64,000 bases of DNA from Heligmosomoides polygyrus polygyrus (Eukaryota > Nematoda > Chromadorea > Rhabditida > Heligmosomidae). A program made the translations under genes and the position numbers. Position 1 is the first letter of the stretch. Every line of letters starts with the position of its first letter. The notes under the pieces were generated by a model, which saw nothing but the letters and a program-made list of their open reading frames with translations, searched no databases and was not told the DNA's origin. Location: the NCBI GenBank assembly GCA_947396885.1, contig OX377204.1, forward strand, positions 23,195,706 to 23,259,705. The letters run 5' to 3'. Below, in pieces: positions 33,108-43,898 of the stretch.

Positions 33108-33233
33108 GTGGGATTTATATTAAAGTCGCTGACGACAGCATTAGGAACGCTACTAATGTCGATCATTCGCGCCTTTTAATCGACAGCAATTTTTGATGCC
33201 ACGCATCACAACGGCTGAAGTATAAATCCCGTC
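33108..33233. mobile_element. Palindromic MITE with GGGATTTATA ends
   Basis: The left GTGGGATTTATATTAAAGTC and right (GACGGGATTTATACTTCAGC on the other strand) ends bound about 125 bp. The ends share the TTTATACTTC theme of the GC-rich MITEs. Confidence 0.6.
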
Positions 33234-34147
33234 TGAGACCAGATGTAACGGCCACTACGCTCTTCTCGTTTTATGAATAGCCGTCATCATATGTATGGGA
33301 TACTAGTCACTTTCTGCAACTGCACCATCAGAAAGGAGTAAAGGACAAGGCTAATGCCTGCTACAGTCCATTTGTGGGGCAAGAGTGACACGATGCTGAC
33401 TCAGCTGCCACTCATTGCCACTCTTTGCACAGTTGTTGCTTCAGCTTCATGGCCACGAGATAAGGCCCACCGGGTGGCGCTTCACCGGGCGGCTGCTCTG
33501 CTCGCTTAGGGCGAACTCATGGAGAGCAATCTTAGTGTTCGCTAGTCGTTGGAATGAACAGAATGATCCGGTTGCACGAACTCAAACCTCCCAGGCTCGA
33601 ATCCAGGACTCGGCAGACTATTCATCCATACCGAATGGATGTCAGTCTGCTATGTCTCGCTCTAACCAGGGAAGAGTCTTATGCTCAGGCCTATGTCTGA
33701 ACGGCTGGAATGAATACTACTACAAAGACTTCACTCTTCTTGTAGTAGTAACGTAGGTTCCGTTTTTCCTGAGTCCCTGATCCCAATGAACTAGGGGCCA
33801 TCAAAGTCTCTACACCAGACAAAGATGTGATGGCCGCAGAGTGAAGTGGGAGGCCCGACTGCGATTAGGAGATTTCGAACACTACTGGTAGGTAGAATCT
33901 CGAATTCGAACTACAACACCCATCTCCTAGATCAGGAAAAAGCGAAAGACTCGAGTAATTTCAAGAGATGGTTTAAGAGTAGTCCTTATCACTATTCTCT
34001 ATGATCGTCCTTCTCCATTTTCCACCTAAAGAAGCCTACCAAAGGCACTTCTTCAAAAGAGGCTAATGACTACCCAGTAAACCAGCATCTCTGCCGAAGA
34101 GATCTTCTGAGATAAAATAATTAGGATGTAACATCTGTAGTATAGAA
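33234..34147. other. No gene recognised; B-box-like motif
   Basis: GGCTCGAATCC at 33594-33604 resembles a Pol III B box. No matching A box or cloverleaf was found, so I leave it unannotated as an RNA gene. Confidence 0.35.
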
Positions 34148-34402
34148 AGAAATAGGCGTATTTTGACGCAGTCGAAGAAAAGTCCGACTCTACTTCGCGT
34201 CGAGAAGCTTGCTTCGAGTATCTCGCCCGGGCCAATCACGGCTTACATCGTTTCGGGGTCGACTGATTGGTACCTGACTGTCTGGGAAGGAAAAAACTGA
34301 CTAGCCTATGGGTCTGCTGCCGCAGATCATTGAATGAATCAAACACACGTTCAACTTGCCTCGACGATATTCCGTGGAAGTTGAGTGAGTGGCGCACCCT
34401 CC
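34148..34402 (+). mobile_element. Diverged tRNA-derived SINE copy
   Basis: TTTTGACGCAGTCGAAGAAA aligns with the SINE A box. GGGTCGACTGATTGGTACCT, GTTCAACTTGCCTCGACGAT and CGTGGAAGTTGAGTG match the body of the copy at 19573. The tail is lost. Confidence 0.6.
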
Positions 34403-34434
34403 TCGTAAAAGTCCTGTTGCCGGGAGCAAACTCG

Positions 34435-34562
34435 TAAACCGCTTAATGCCCTCTAACGGTGAAAATACCGCCAAACCTCATGCTAATGAATGTCATATCA
34501 GGGAGTTTGGCGGAATTTCCACCGTTAAAGAGCGGTGACTGGTTGATGAATATGGGCCCTGG
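34435..34562. mobile_element. Uninterrupted MITE with CGGTGAAAATACC ends
   Basis: An internal palindrome is formed by CTAACGGTGAAAATACCGCC and CGGAATTTCCACCGTTAAAG. The right end TTGATGAATATGGGCCCTGG links it to the copy at 20545-21008. It supplies the empty site for that copy's insertion. Confidence 0.7.
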
Positions 34563-35534
34563 TTGAACTTCAGGAACATGATAAGCGATCTCTCTGTTGC
34601 GTAATTGTTATTATTATTACTATTTGTAGACAGAAGTTTGCTAGTTTATTCACCTTGTATTTCTTTGTTCGCATACGATAGACTGCGATCTACGCCTTGG
34701 AATAAAATAAATGGATAAATAAAAATCCTGATAGTTATTGGAATAGCTATGTGGCGCAGCACTAGTCCAGTGGTAAAACAAAATTTTTGAATTAAATGAA
34801 ACAAACTGAGGAGAAAATCGAAGAACACAATGATGCAGCCGAATAGAACGAGAAGAGGAAGCGGCAGCAAGACAATGGACTCGGCTTAATGACTCATTCA
34901 TGTTTGCTCTTCGAGACAAGAGCTCGAGGAGTAAGAACAAGGCGATGACGAAGGAAGAGAAAAAGCCGAACAAATGAGGAAATAGGACTACACTGAACTT
35001 TTGGAGTAAACGACTGAATAAGTTGTGGTGTTAAGAGCATAGCGCAAACCCAGGAGAAGCACTAGTGAGTTCCAAATTATTCGAATGGTTGCAGAATTAG
35101 TCCCGACGACCCCAGCAAGACCTTTGGACCTCAGTGAGGAAGGAATCATGGAATACCCGTCCCCGCAGGATGGTTTGACGTCGATTAAACTAGTGCCGAG
35201 CAAAAACATCATCTAACGATGCGTTGGCGCATTAAATGCATAGAGGCCGTGATTGTGTGATTAGTCATCTTCTGCGGAGAAGAAACTCTTTTAGATTCTT
35301 CACTGATCGATGGAGGATTCCAGAAAATTCTAGTGAAAGTTACTGGGAAAAGTTTATTTCGAATTTCGAGCCATTAGAGAGCGCAAAACTTCCCAAAGTC
35401 GTAGGTAAGGTAGGTGCATTATGGACATTCTGTATCCCTGGAGTATTACAAAGAAAGAAATTGATGCGTGGAGGATTTCTTTTGAAAAATTCGAATTTCT
35501 GCGCCTCAGCGAACCACAAGAGTACGCAAAACTG

Positions 35535-35606
35535 GACGCTTTGGACGAGACTTGAACTTGCGCGCTGTTACATTTCTAGTAGATGTGTTATCTACCAATG
35601 CCAAAC
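35535..35606 (-). tRNA. tRNA-like sequence, probably a pseudogene
   Basis: On the minus strand TGGCATTGGTAGATAAC (A-box-like), an ACAT/ATGT anticodon stem around a TACTAGA loop, and AAGTTCAAGTCTC (B-box-like) occur at tRNA spacing, with a partial acceptor pairing TTTGG/CCAAA. Stem pairing is imperfect and the apparent anticodon CTA would be unusual, so a decayed tRNA or a SINE head is more likely than a working gene. Confidence 0.3.
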
Positions 35607-35783
35607 GTACTTTTACCTACCGCTCTGATTACCAGTTCTTAACCTGCTGCCATGGTCATAGGGGGTTCTTATAGAATTTTATCAAATTGTATAACTGGTG
35701 TAGCGTAGCCGTTAGGAATATCCGCGCATAGATCATACGAAATTCGATTCGGTTTCACGTTCGACGCCGCAACCAGGCCGTTC

Positions 35784-35905
35784 AGGGGCCAAATTCATCA
35801 ACCGCTTACTAGCCGGCAACGATGTATCGGTTGTCGTGTCTGCATCTCTGTATCTTTGTGTATCACATACTACATACGTAGGCAGGTACGGTGAATTCGC
35901 GGTGA
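35784..35905. mobile_element. MITE with GGGGCCAAATTCATCAACC end, copy 1
   Basis: GGGGCCAAATTCATCAACCG is followed by CGGTTGTCGTGTCTGCATCT and TACGTAGGC. The segment matches the reverse complement of 46650-46803. Confidence 0.5.
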
Positions 35906-37662
35906 ACTGATAGTTCATTGCACAGACCAAAGAAGACATTCATCGAGGCGTCATTCTCTACTCAGCGAAGTGTAAGAGCGTAAGTGCGAAAAGCTGAAGA
36001 TAACAGAAGAACGAGAGAAGGCTTATCGGCGGAACGAAGGAGTTGCACAGTATCGAACGTCTAAGAATACCTTCGAAAGTCACAGTTATGTGTCCTAAAC
36101 CTTGTCCTCATACTGTAGAAGTCTACATTTTACCTTGGAAGACGATAGCGCCATAGATTGGGGTCCTATCTAGAACCAGTGTTCTGTAAGTTCCTTGAAG
36201 GTGTAGCTATTTGCGTAAGAAAATTAAAGGAAACATTTTCAACTGAGTTCTATAGATTATAACCACATCTTCGCTCAGAGTACACTGTACCGCGCCAGTA
36301 ATTTTATGGATACAAGAAACAACCAGGCATGAGTGCTCTAGATTCTTCTTAGCAAAAACTATACTGATAGATCGTTAAAGTCATAAATACGCCTAGCCCA
36401 ATTCCGTAAGAAAAAAATTGGAGAGTCCCACATCTAAATATTTTAGGAGCCCATATCACGGATGATCGATTTGGATGGGAACCCGTACAAGGAAATGAGT
36501 AAGGATCAAGTCCGAAACGAGATATACTATAAATTCGGTTTCTAGAACAGGTTTGTTCCATTTAGCTTAAACCAGACCGCAGTATGATTCTACCGCACTC
36601 ATACAGGAAGAGTGGTAAGTAAATGACAATCTAATGAGGTGAGGCTCGACGGCTTCTGAGAGATGCAACTTCAACTGGCCTACTTCAACAGCAGCAGTGG
36701 TAAATGAAAACCTTGGCCACTGGGATCTAGATGCCGAATGTCACGGTAGGTAGGCGGAAACGGCGGAATTTACGTTTTTTTTGTAGAAGAAGATCCACAA
36801 ATAGGCACTGTAGCAAAATTTCAACGACCCTTCCCGCTTCCAACGAGTCCAGTGGCAACACAAGTATTGGAGGGACACTGTACTTTACTTAAATTTGAAG
36901 GTTACAACTTGATGGTTTCCAGACTAGACAAGGAGCACGGGTACCGACAGCAGCTTTCTATGCTCAAGAGAAAGAGGAAGAAATGGGCCAGTTAGGTGAC
37001 AAGGAATTCCCGAAATGCTTTGAGAAGGCCACTCAATGGAGGTGTAGCACCCTCTGTTGTCTACTGTATCTCAGCTACCGATACATATAAGGAATTCCAG
37101 AGTCTACTTTGCTAAGGAAAGGACTCCTGGACTCCCGGCTAAAAACAACTTTCGAGGTTTCGTGGGAATTTCGACACTCAGAGACCGTATAGGCACTTCG
37201 GTTGGTACAAAGTTTAAGAAGACAGCAAATCCTTCCTGTCAACGAATTTACCAAGTATTAGTCATTTTGAAGGAACGCGGTGTCGAGAGAGTCGAAAGAG
37301 CCGATAAAAAGCACTTTGTTGGTTCTACCCGTTTATATCTCTATATATTTGTACGAAGAAAAGTGCGCATAAAGAAATGAAATGAAGAAAAAAAGGCAGA
37401 ATATCATCAGCAGGGTTTCACAAAGCAAGTGAAAGCAGCTAGTAATATACCCAGACGGTCGGCACTTACCAGAAAAATTAGAGGTCAAAGGTAGAAACAA
37501 AAAATAAGTTTTGATGGGGAGAGCACGAAACTTTCCTTTCTCGCGAGGCATCCCGCAATTTTGTCTCCTCGGAATCACTTTTCAGGTCCGTTTTTGATTT
37601 TTGTGGTTGCAACCGCCAACCAAAATGCGACCGAATAAATATGATATGTTTGAAATTAACTC

Positions 37663-38742
37663 CTAAAGATGCTCACCCCTCGTCGGCGGCCGGGCGTTCC
37701 TCGGCAGTGTCGGAAACGAGAGCCGCCCTCGTGCCAGGCTGTAGTTCAAGGTGTTGGTGCGACTCGAAGCCACGGACGTCTGTCGCATCAGGGATCGAAC
37801 CGTCGGCGTCGGGGTTCCCGGCGGAAGGTCGGCCACAGTCGAGTTCCTTCTGGGAGGTGGCGTCGGTGGAGCAGAGGCCATCGTCTGCCGAAACACGACC
37901 GCTTCCGAAGCTGCGGAGGCGCCTTCTACGTAGTGGCCATGAGGCGGCTTGGCCGGTGGTGTCAGCGTCGGCGACATCTCGGCGACAGATGTCTGCTGGA
38001 GACTTTTTTCTTCGTTGGGCACGCTATCGGCATTCTGAATTGGTGTCTGGCAGACCGTCTCGGCAGGTGGCGACGGCTCCAGTTCCTCCGATGCAGCTTT
38101 GGTGGGACTCTCATGTACCTGGTGCGGTTCTTCTTCAGAAGCGGAGACCTCTGCAGCTGCTGTGAGCTGCTGAGAGTGAGCGCTGACGTTGAGCTCACAA
38201 GAATTCTCCTCCGGTCTTTTAGCGACTACCTGGTGAATTTCATAGATCTCGTGGGCAACCTTGACCTGCTCGACGCATGAAGGCTCAGGTATATGATCTT
38301 CTAGCCGTGAAGACGTGCAGTGGAACTCATTGTCCTCAGATGCGAAATTGACCGTCACAGTCACCTCTTCTTGTTCCTTATCGGGTGTCTCATTCGATGC
38401 TTCACCAATAGGCGTGGGAGGCGACGAACAGTCAGAATTCCGATCAATCTCAGCAGCAGGAGTCACCTCAATAGTCACCTCAGGAACTACCTCTTTCACA
38501 ATGGAAGCATAGGAAGCAGCTCCAACATGGTTGGGCTCTAACTCAGCGGCCAGAAAGAGCACCTGGATGTCGTTGGCGGGTTTCTCGTAAGCTTCCTCAC
38601 CCTTGGCCAGTGGAGCCTCGTCAGAACCTTCTACAGAACGTGGCGGCTCATCAGTAGTCGCGTCGGATTCGTCGTCGATGTAGGTCAGATGCGGAGTGGA
38701 GTTGACGTCGGGCTCGAGCTCGTCGACCACCTCGGAGGCCAT
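37663..38742 (-). CDS. Acidic, Pro/Ser-rich protein exon, unidentified
   Basis: From an ATG at 38742 a single minus-strand frame of 359 codons runs to a TAG at 37663. The frame is also open upstream to beyond 38850 without an ATG. The N-terminal part is strongly acidic (DELEPDV, DDESDATTDEPPRSVEGSDE). The middle is Glu/Val/Pro-rich. The end turns basic with PPTPPPRR, a possible SH3-binding site, and RLSFPTLPRNARPP. No folded domain, signal peptide or membrane segment is evident, so it is probably a disordered scaffold. A donor (AGGG|GTGAGC, 37676/37675) just before the TAG suggests splicing to a further exon to the left, which I could not find. No homologue recognised; codon use and length make it likely real. 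Confidence 0.7.
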   Translation of the reverse strand: MASEVVDELEPDVNSTPHLTYIDDESDATTDEPPRSVEGSDEAPLAKGEEAYEKPANDIQVLFLAAELEPNHVGAASYASIVKEVVPEVTIEVTPAAEIDRNSDCSSPPTPIGEASNETPDKEQEEVTVTVNFASEDNEFHCTSSRLEDHIPEPSCVEQVKVAHEIYEIHQVVAKRPEENSCELNVSAHSQQLTAAAEVSASEEEPHQVHESPTKAASEELEPSPPAETVCQTPIQNADSVPNEEKSLQQTSVAEMSPTLTPPAKPPHGHYVEGASAASEAVVFRQTMASAPPTPPPRRNSTVADLPPGTPTPTVRSLMRQTSVASSRTNTLNYSLARGRLSFPTLPRNARPPTRGEHL

Positions 38743-39465
38743 GACTCCAAACAGTGATGCGACGTAAGTGAGAGTGGCGAGCAGACAATCGGCTTCAGAC
38801 AGCAGCAGTCCGACGAGGAGTGTCGTCGTCGATAGCGGTGAGCGCGACAACGACGCCGTTCGGCGACCGTCGCTTTTTGCAGCGAATCTTCGCGCTGTAT
38901 CAGCTCAGATGCGAGCAGTGATAATGATAGAAGCAAAAACTCGTGCCAAAGAATGAAACCGCCGAGCGGAGTGGTCGGGCGCTGATTATGAAACCCCTGC
39001 ACCGGTCTCTGTCATTTCGGAACACGCAGTTAATTATAGTTCTTCCTAACGAAAAATGATGTCGGTGACCTACTGAATAGAAAAATATCAGTAACATTGC
39101 CAGTGTGCGTAAGTTATAGCATATTTCATTAAAAGAGTACGCCATCCCTCAAGTCATAAACCATTGCGCCTTCTTTCAGATATTTCATTGCGAAGACGAA
39201 TTGCGCGCTCAAAGTGTATTCACTGCCTATTCTAGAGACAGGATACATGGCTTGTCCTACATAGGGTTGGTGTATTTTAGCGCGATTAGATCACTAAATT
39301 AACTCAATCGTGTTGCTTTATGAGGTCGCCTTAGGCTGGAGTTATACTTCAGTCGCCGGGCGGCACTACGTTACGAATGTTACAAAAATTGACTTGGTGG
39401 CGAAGGCGATAAGGATTTCGCAACACCGGGCTTCGATTGATGTATAGGCGCCGCCTTGAATACAA
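38743..39465. other. Upstream of the acidic-protein exon
   Basis: A second minus frame (about 38685-39002) includes SELIQREDSLQKATVAERR, which looks coding-like and could be a 5' exon. An unpaired element end (GGAGTTATACTTCAGTCGCC) lies at 39339. Otherwise nothing is recognised. Confidence 0.3.
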
Positions 39466-39739
39466 ATAAGGAACGGCGTATCGATTTTGCGATGCCCCAC
39501 GCATTCCACTTCTAGGGATGTGGTGGGATCCAATTGAATGCGTATTTGGCCATACAGTGACTTGCGGTGGCCAGCCGATGAGCAAGTCAGTGTTTATATT
39601 CTCAGGCAATTCTGGTACCAATTCAGCGACCCCGGAGGGGTGGAGGACTTGGTTGGTCTTGGCGGTAATCCCAACCAAGAACTTGGTACCGTGTGCACGC
39701 CACAGCCGGCACCTCCTCCGACTGTGCCGCACGCGCCCT
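39466..39739 (-). mobile_element. tRNA-derived SINE, minus orientation
   Basis: On the minus strand the head GGGCGCGTGCGGCACAGTCG, then CAAGTTCTTGGTTGGGATTA, the body and a short CTTATTTG tail align with the copy at 32217-32512. No target duplication is seen. Confidence 0.8.
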
Positions 39740-40015
39740 AACCTCGCCTTAGGAAGATTAAAAAAACTTTTGTTGTCCTAAAAACGTTGACAGTTATTCA
39801 ATATACTAATAAGCTAATGCGTTATTCTGCAGCTTGTCTGTGCGTATCCGAAAAATTACGGTTTGAAGGCTTTCACAATGTATAGTGCACGGTCGATGCT
39901 ATCGATTGCTGCTCAGGGTTAACCTCTTGAGATAGGAAATCCGAATATGGTGATAAGCTTCTCAACAAATAGACAAGAATGATCGGCCAATCAACAATGA
40001 CTGATTTTTGTCTTA

Positions 40016-40481
40016 CCAGGAAACTATCTCAACGGTAGGTCGGAACGGCCAATGTGTTGTATATGGGCAGAATCGCCTCTCTTTGGGAAACAAGAAAATG
40101 TAAATATCTCGACCCCAATACAACTCTGCGCAGAGTTAGGGACGACAGAAGTTGGGCCGTTGGAGGCGTTAGCCCTATGCCTGCACGCGGAGGGAGAGCT
40201 CAAGTTGGCTGGAAACGGTGATCACGGGGATTACTCCGCCCTTCTACGCACTCTGCCACCATCGCTCGCTCGTCATCGCTGTTTCCAGCCAAGTTGAGCC
40301 CGCCATCCGCCTCCAGGCATAGGACTAACGCAGTCAACGGCCCAACTTCCGTCGTCCCTAACTCTATGCAGAGTTGTATTGGGGTCGAGATATTTGCGTT
40401 TTGTTGCTTCCCAGAGAGAGGTGATTCTGCACATGTACAACACATGGGCCGTTCTGACCTACCGTTGAGATAGTTTCCTGG
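40016..40481. mobile_element. 466-bp foldback element, TTA duplication
   Basis: Termini CCAGGAAACTATCTCAACGG face each other as inverted repeats. Arms of about 190 bp encode mirror 81-codon frames on opposite strands. The element is flanked by TTA at 40013-40015 and 40482-40484. The apex lies near 40250. It is Harbinger-like by triplet; the frames are arm mirrors rather than genes. Confidence 0.85.
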
Positions 40482-41039
40482 TTAGGCTTCAGCGCGTTTA
40501 GAGCAAAACATTGGAATCAGGTGTGCACATTTAACGGTTAGCGATAGTATGACGGCGTTTTTTGTTGGAATCTGGCTTAACGACTTAACGAATTTTTTTT
40601 CAAAATTAAACCGAACCATTAGCAGACCTTTTTCTCGATAAGTTATGTGAACTAGTTGATTTTGATGCCTGTTATGGCACACTTGAATTTTTGGAACTAT
40701 TGCGTATGGGAGCCAGAAAAGTGCTTCGTCGAGTCACCAAGCACGTCAGTGAATCCACTAAGATACGAGTCTGACCATCTCGTAAGGTATGCCTGTCCCC
40801 TTGGCGGTGCTTATCACAAAATAGGCTCATGGAACAGTCGAGACAGATAAAATGTTTTCTGCCGCTCGACGTACTCTATAATAACGCACTAAGTGATGAG
40901 TCATACTATCGATCGGCGCCGCCGCAGAAATTATAAAACAGGGGAAAATTCGGGGGAAAACGGGGGAAAAATTACGGCACGAAAATAGCGAAAAATACCC
41001 AGACGTCTTCTCCCTGCCTGGAAACATCAGACCTGGGGT

Positions 41040-41260
41040 AATGACGGTCGCTGAACACGAATCTGAAGTTCGTTTTTGAAGTATCGATCGCCACCCATCG
41101 ATATTGATCAAACTATCGATTTTTTGTGGATGTCGTCCAGGCGTTCCGAAACTTTACCCCTGGGGATAGTCGAGTTCGCTCAACACGAATCTAAAGTTCG
41201 TTTTTGAAGTATCAATTGCCATTTCAATCGATATTGATCAAATTATCATCACACTATATC
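41040..41260. repeat. CGAATCTGAAGTTCGT repeat, locus 1
   Basis: Two units of about 130 bp with GAATCTGAAGTTCGTTTTTG, AAGTATCGATCGCCA and CGATATTGATCAAA recur at 41765-41850 and, inverted, at 55530-55760. Confidence 0.7.
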
Positions 41261-41367
41261 ATAACGGTAAGTCATACCATCGATCGGCGCCGGCGCAGAA
41301 ATTAGCCATAAAATAGCCGGAAAATCGGTGGTGGGTGGGGGAGAAATGAGGGGAAAGTTCACCTGTA

Positions 41368-41706
41368 TCACCTGTCGTCCCGTTGATCATCGACTTGCTC
41401 GAGCGGGCGCCAGCAGCGTCTCCATTCGTCCCTGCCACGTGCCAGAGTGGTCCAATGGATCCTCCTCGCTCGAGGGACACAAAGAGGGTCATATCGGTCG
41501 TTCAGGGCTTTCACGAAGAAGCCCGACCAACGATGGGCTCCCGGTGTTCTCTTGACGTCCCGCGGAATCCAGTCGGTAACGGCTCTCGTCCAGCGGGTGT
41601 CTGCGAAGCGCATTACGTGGCCGGCCCACCTAATTTTCGACAACTTGGCCCACGCGACAGCGTCTCTGATCTTCGAACGTCGGCGAAGCTCGGAACTGGG
41701 GAAAGT
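41368..41706 (-). mobile_element. 3' fragment of an RTE-type retrotransposon
   Basis: The minus strand encodes SSELRRRSKIRDAVAWAKL, then KIRWAGHVMRFADTRWTRAV, DWIPRD and a DEWRRCWRPL tail. This is the C-terminal region of an RTE-family polyprotein, related to the RWAGHLLRR..WLPRD region of element B. The reverse transcriptase core is absent; it is a dead truncated copy. Confidence 0.75.
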
Positions 41707-41879
41707 TACGACACGAAAATAGCGAAAAATACCCGGAAGTCTTCTCCTGCCCTGGAAACTTCAGGCCTGGGGTAATCGCGGTCGCTGAAGACGAATCTGA
41801 AGTTCGTCTTTGCAGTATCGATCACCGTCAATGGATAGTGATCAAATTACGTGGAGCGAAAATAGCGGAAAATAACCAG

Positions 41880-42060
41880 ACATCTTCTACATGCCAGGGG
41901 ATTCGGAAGACGGCGGCATTCGTCGCATGACGTGCCTGGGACTCAGAAGACGTGCCAAAGACGTCGCTCAACGTGTTTGGGGATCAGGTAGACGTGCCGA
42001 AGACGGTGTCCAATGTGCCTGGGGATTCAGAAAGTGTGCCGAAGACATTATCCGCTAAGG
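41880..42060. repeat. ACGTGCCTGGGGA minisatellite
   Basis: About four units of 40-45 bp (GACGTGCCTGGGACTCAGAA, GACGTGCCGAAGACGGTGTC, ATGTGCCTGGGGATTCAGAA) are the reverse-complement type of the arrays at 62281-62945. Confidence 0.7.
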
Positions 42061-42072
42061 ATAGATCAATGA

Positions 42073-42084
42073 GGGGGGGGGGGG
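42073..42084. repeat. Poly-G tract (12 G)
   Basis: A homopolymer directly after the minisatellite at 41880-42060. Confidence 0.9.
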
Positions 42085-43004
42085 CAGTACCAGTAATGGG
42101 GGACCGTTTCACTAGGGGGGAGGACCAGTAGTGAGGAACCAATAGATCGCTCTATCATACTACACACTGTACGTACTGCGAGCCGTTCGTACTCCTAGGT
42201 AGGGAAGGAAGCTGTACAAGTAGAGCAGCTAGCTCGATGTGATTGTCCTTAGCTTAGTGATACTGCAACATCGCGCGAGCGACGCGCAAGTACGAGGCAC
42301 ACCGATAGGAATGACGGAGCACTTGTTTTAAATGATTTGTTAATAACGCTAATTACAGAAAATTTTGAAAAGCTACTTTTATGAACGTTATCCGTGTTTA
42401 TGACTGTGTCACACCCGTGTGGGGCAGCGTGACATGATGTCGTGTCACGCTATCGACATCGCTCTCGACATTCGACTGGTCTCACACGTCAGGCACACGA
42501 AAATCGTGCGGTCTTCGACGTGATGACTTTGCACTGATAGGCTTTTAATAGCATTTCTAGCAATTCTTTCCGTACTTAGAGGCCACGTTGAAGTTGGAAC
42601 ATAAAACGCTCTTCCTTTTTTATTTGAAATAATAGCTAGCAGCTAATTGTATTTGTTAGCGAAATTTATCGATTTGCCGAAAATTTGACGAAAAATTCAC
42701 GTAAAAATTTCATTCGAAAAACTTTAGCGCCCAAAACTTTGTGTGCACATCTGACTGGAATATGCTGGTTGATGTAGAGGCACAGCGCAGCAAGCACCAA
42801 CAAATCCGTCAACAAAGGCTACTTCCTCACGCTTAGGTGTGACCTGCCGCGAATGGTGCTCGGGAGTGGTGCGAAATTAATTAATTTCATACAAACCACA
42901 CAACAACTTGGCTGGTTTTCCCTAACCGCTCCATTTTGTGCAACACCTTTATGAAATGCTCTCATTTGCCATCTAAAAACTCGCCCGGACACAGGCAAAT
43001 TGTA
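42085..43004. other. No gene recognised
   Basis: GTGTCACGCT-type segments at 42405-42500 resemble degraded minisatellite units. The rest is A/T-rich and featureless. Confidence 0.4.
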
Positions 43005-43898
43005 TTAGGTTGGCAACTAATTTCGTGGACTCTCAGGCGCCTTCAACAAAAGTGTTCATAAACAAATGACAAGTATCAGTTTTCAACCAAAGTAAGATCT
43101 GTTGGAACGCGGGACTGCTTCCCATTTATCAGCTACCTGGTCCATCCCACAGCTGTAGAATTCTTGTGCTTTTGAAGCCAGGAATCCTTGGAGGCGCATT
43201 TTGACATGGTCCACATTAATAAATCGCCCTCCAACCAAGAAGTGCTGCAGCGTGCTATAGAGGTGCTAGTCATTTGGCGCGCAGCCTGTGCTGTAAGGCG
43301 GGTGAGTTATACGCTCCCAGCCAAGGTCTTCGATTCTTTGAAGCTCCCGATTCGTGACGTGTGACCTGGCGTTATCTTGCTGATAGATAATTCCGCTGCT
43401 GAAAATCTGTCTGAACCGATTCCAGCGGAGTTCAGCCTGCGCGCAGCCAGGTTGAGAAGAGTAGATTACAGCATTAATGCTAGAACCGTTCTTGACGAGC
43501 TCCCAGAAGTTAATACCTTCTTGACACCACGAAACGGAGAGAACGTAGCGAACCGGACGCCTCAAAAAATAGAAGACCTTGACTGGGAGCGTCAAACTCA
43601 TCCACCTTACAGCCCAGACCTTGCGCCGAGTGACTACCACATCTTTAGTTCGGTGCAGTACTTCTTGGCTGGAAGACGATTTAATAATGTGGACCGGGTC
43701 AAAATGCACCTCCAAAGATTCTTGGATTTAAAAGCACAATAATTCTATGGCCGTGGGATAGACCAGCTACCTGATATATGGGAAGCACTTCTGCGTTCCA
43801 AGGGATCGTATTTTGATTAAGGATTGACATTAGATATTTGTTGATAAAGACTTTTGCTGAAGATTCTTGAGAGTCCACGAAATTAGTTGCCAACCTAA
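43005..43898. mobile_element. Palindromic mariner built of two 3' halves
   Basis: Termini TTAGGTTGGCAACTAATTTC occur on both ends as inverted repeats, with TA at 43003-43004 and 43899-43900. The left arm (minus strand) encodes the middle and C-terminal part of a mariner transposase: YQQDNARSHVT, then HPPYS, then GGRFINVDHVKM. The right arm (plus strand) encodes only the C-terminal part: THPPYSPDLAPSDYHIF, then AGRRFNNVDRVKMHL. They meet near 43545-43560. No N-terminal DNA-binding region is present, so no functional transposase can be made. Tc1/mariner assignment is firm from the HPPYSPDLAPSDYH motif and TA target. Confidence 0.9.

Larger units (their letters stand above)
34563..37662. other. 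Mostly featureless; one MITE copy and a tRNA-like segment
   Basis: Apart from the tRNA-like segment (35535-35606) and the MITE at 35784-35905, the open frames (for example 35236-35628 plus and 37057-37380 plus) show no motif or coding bias that I trust. Confidence 0.35.

Noticed and set aside
33594..33604. Possible tRNA B box
   Set aside because: No A box at the right distance and no cloverleaf pairing could be drawn.
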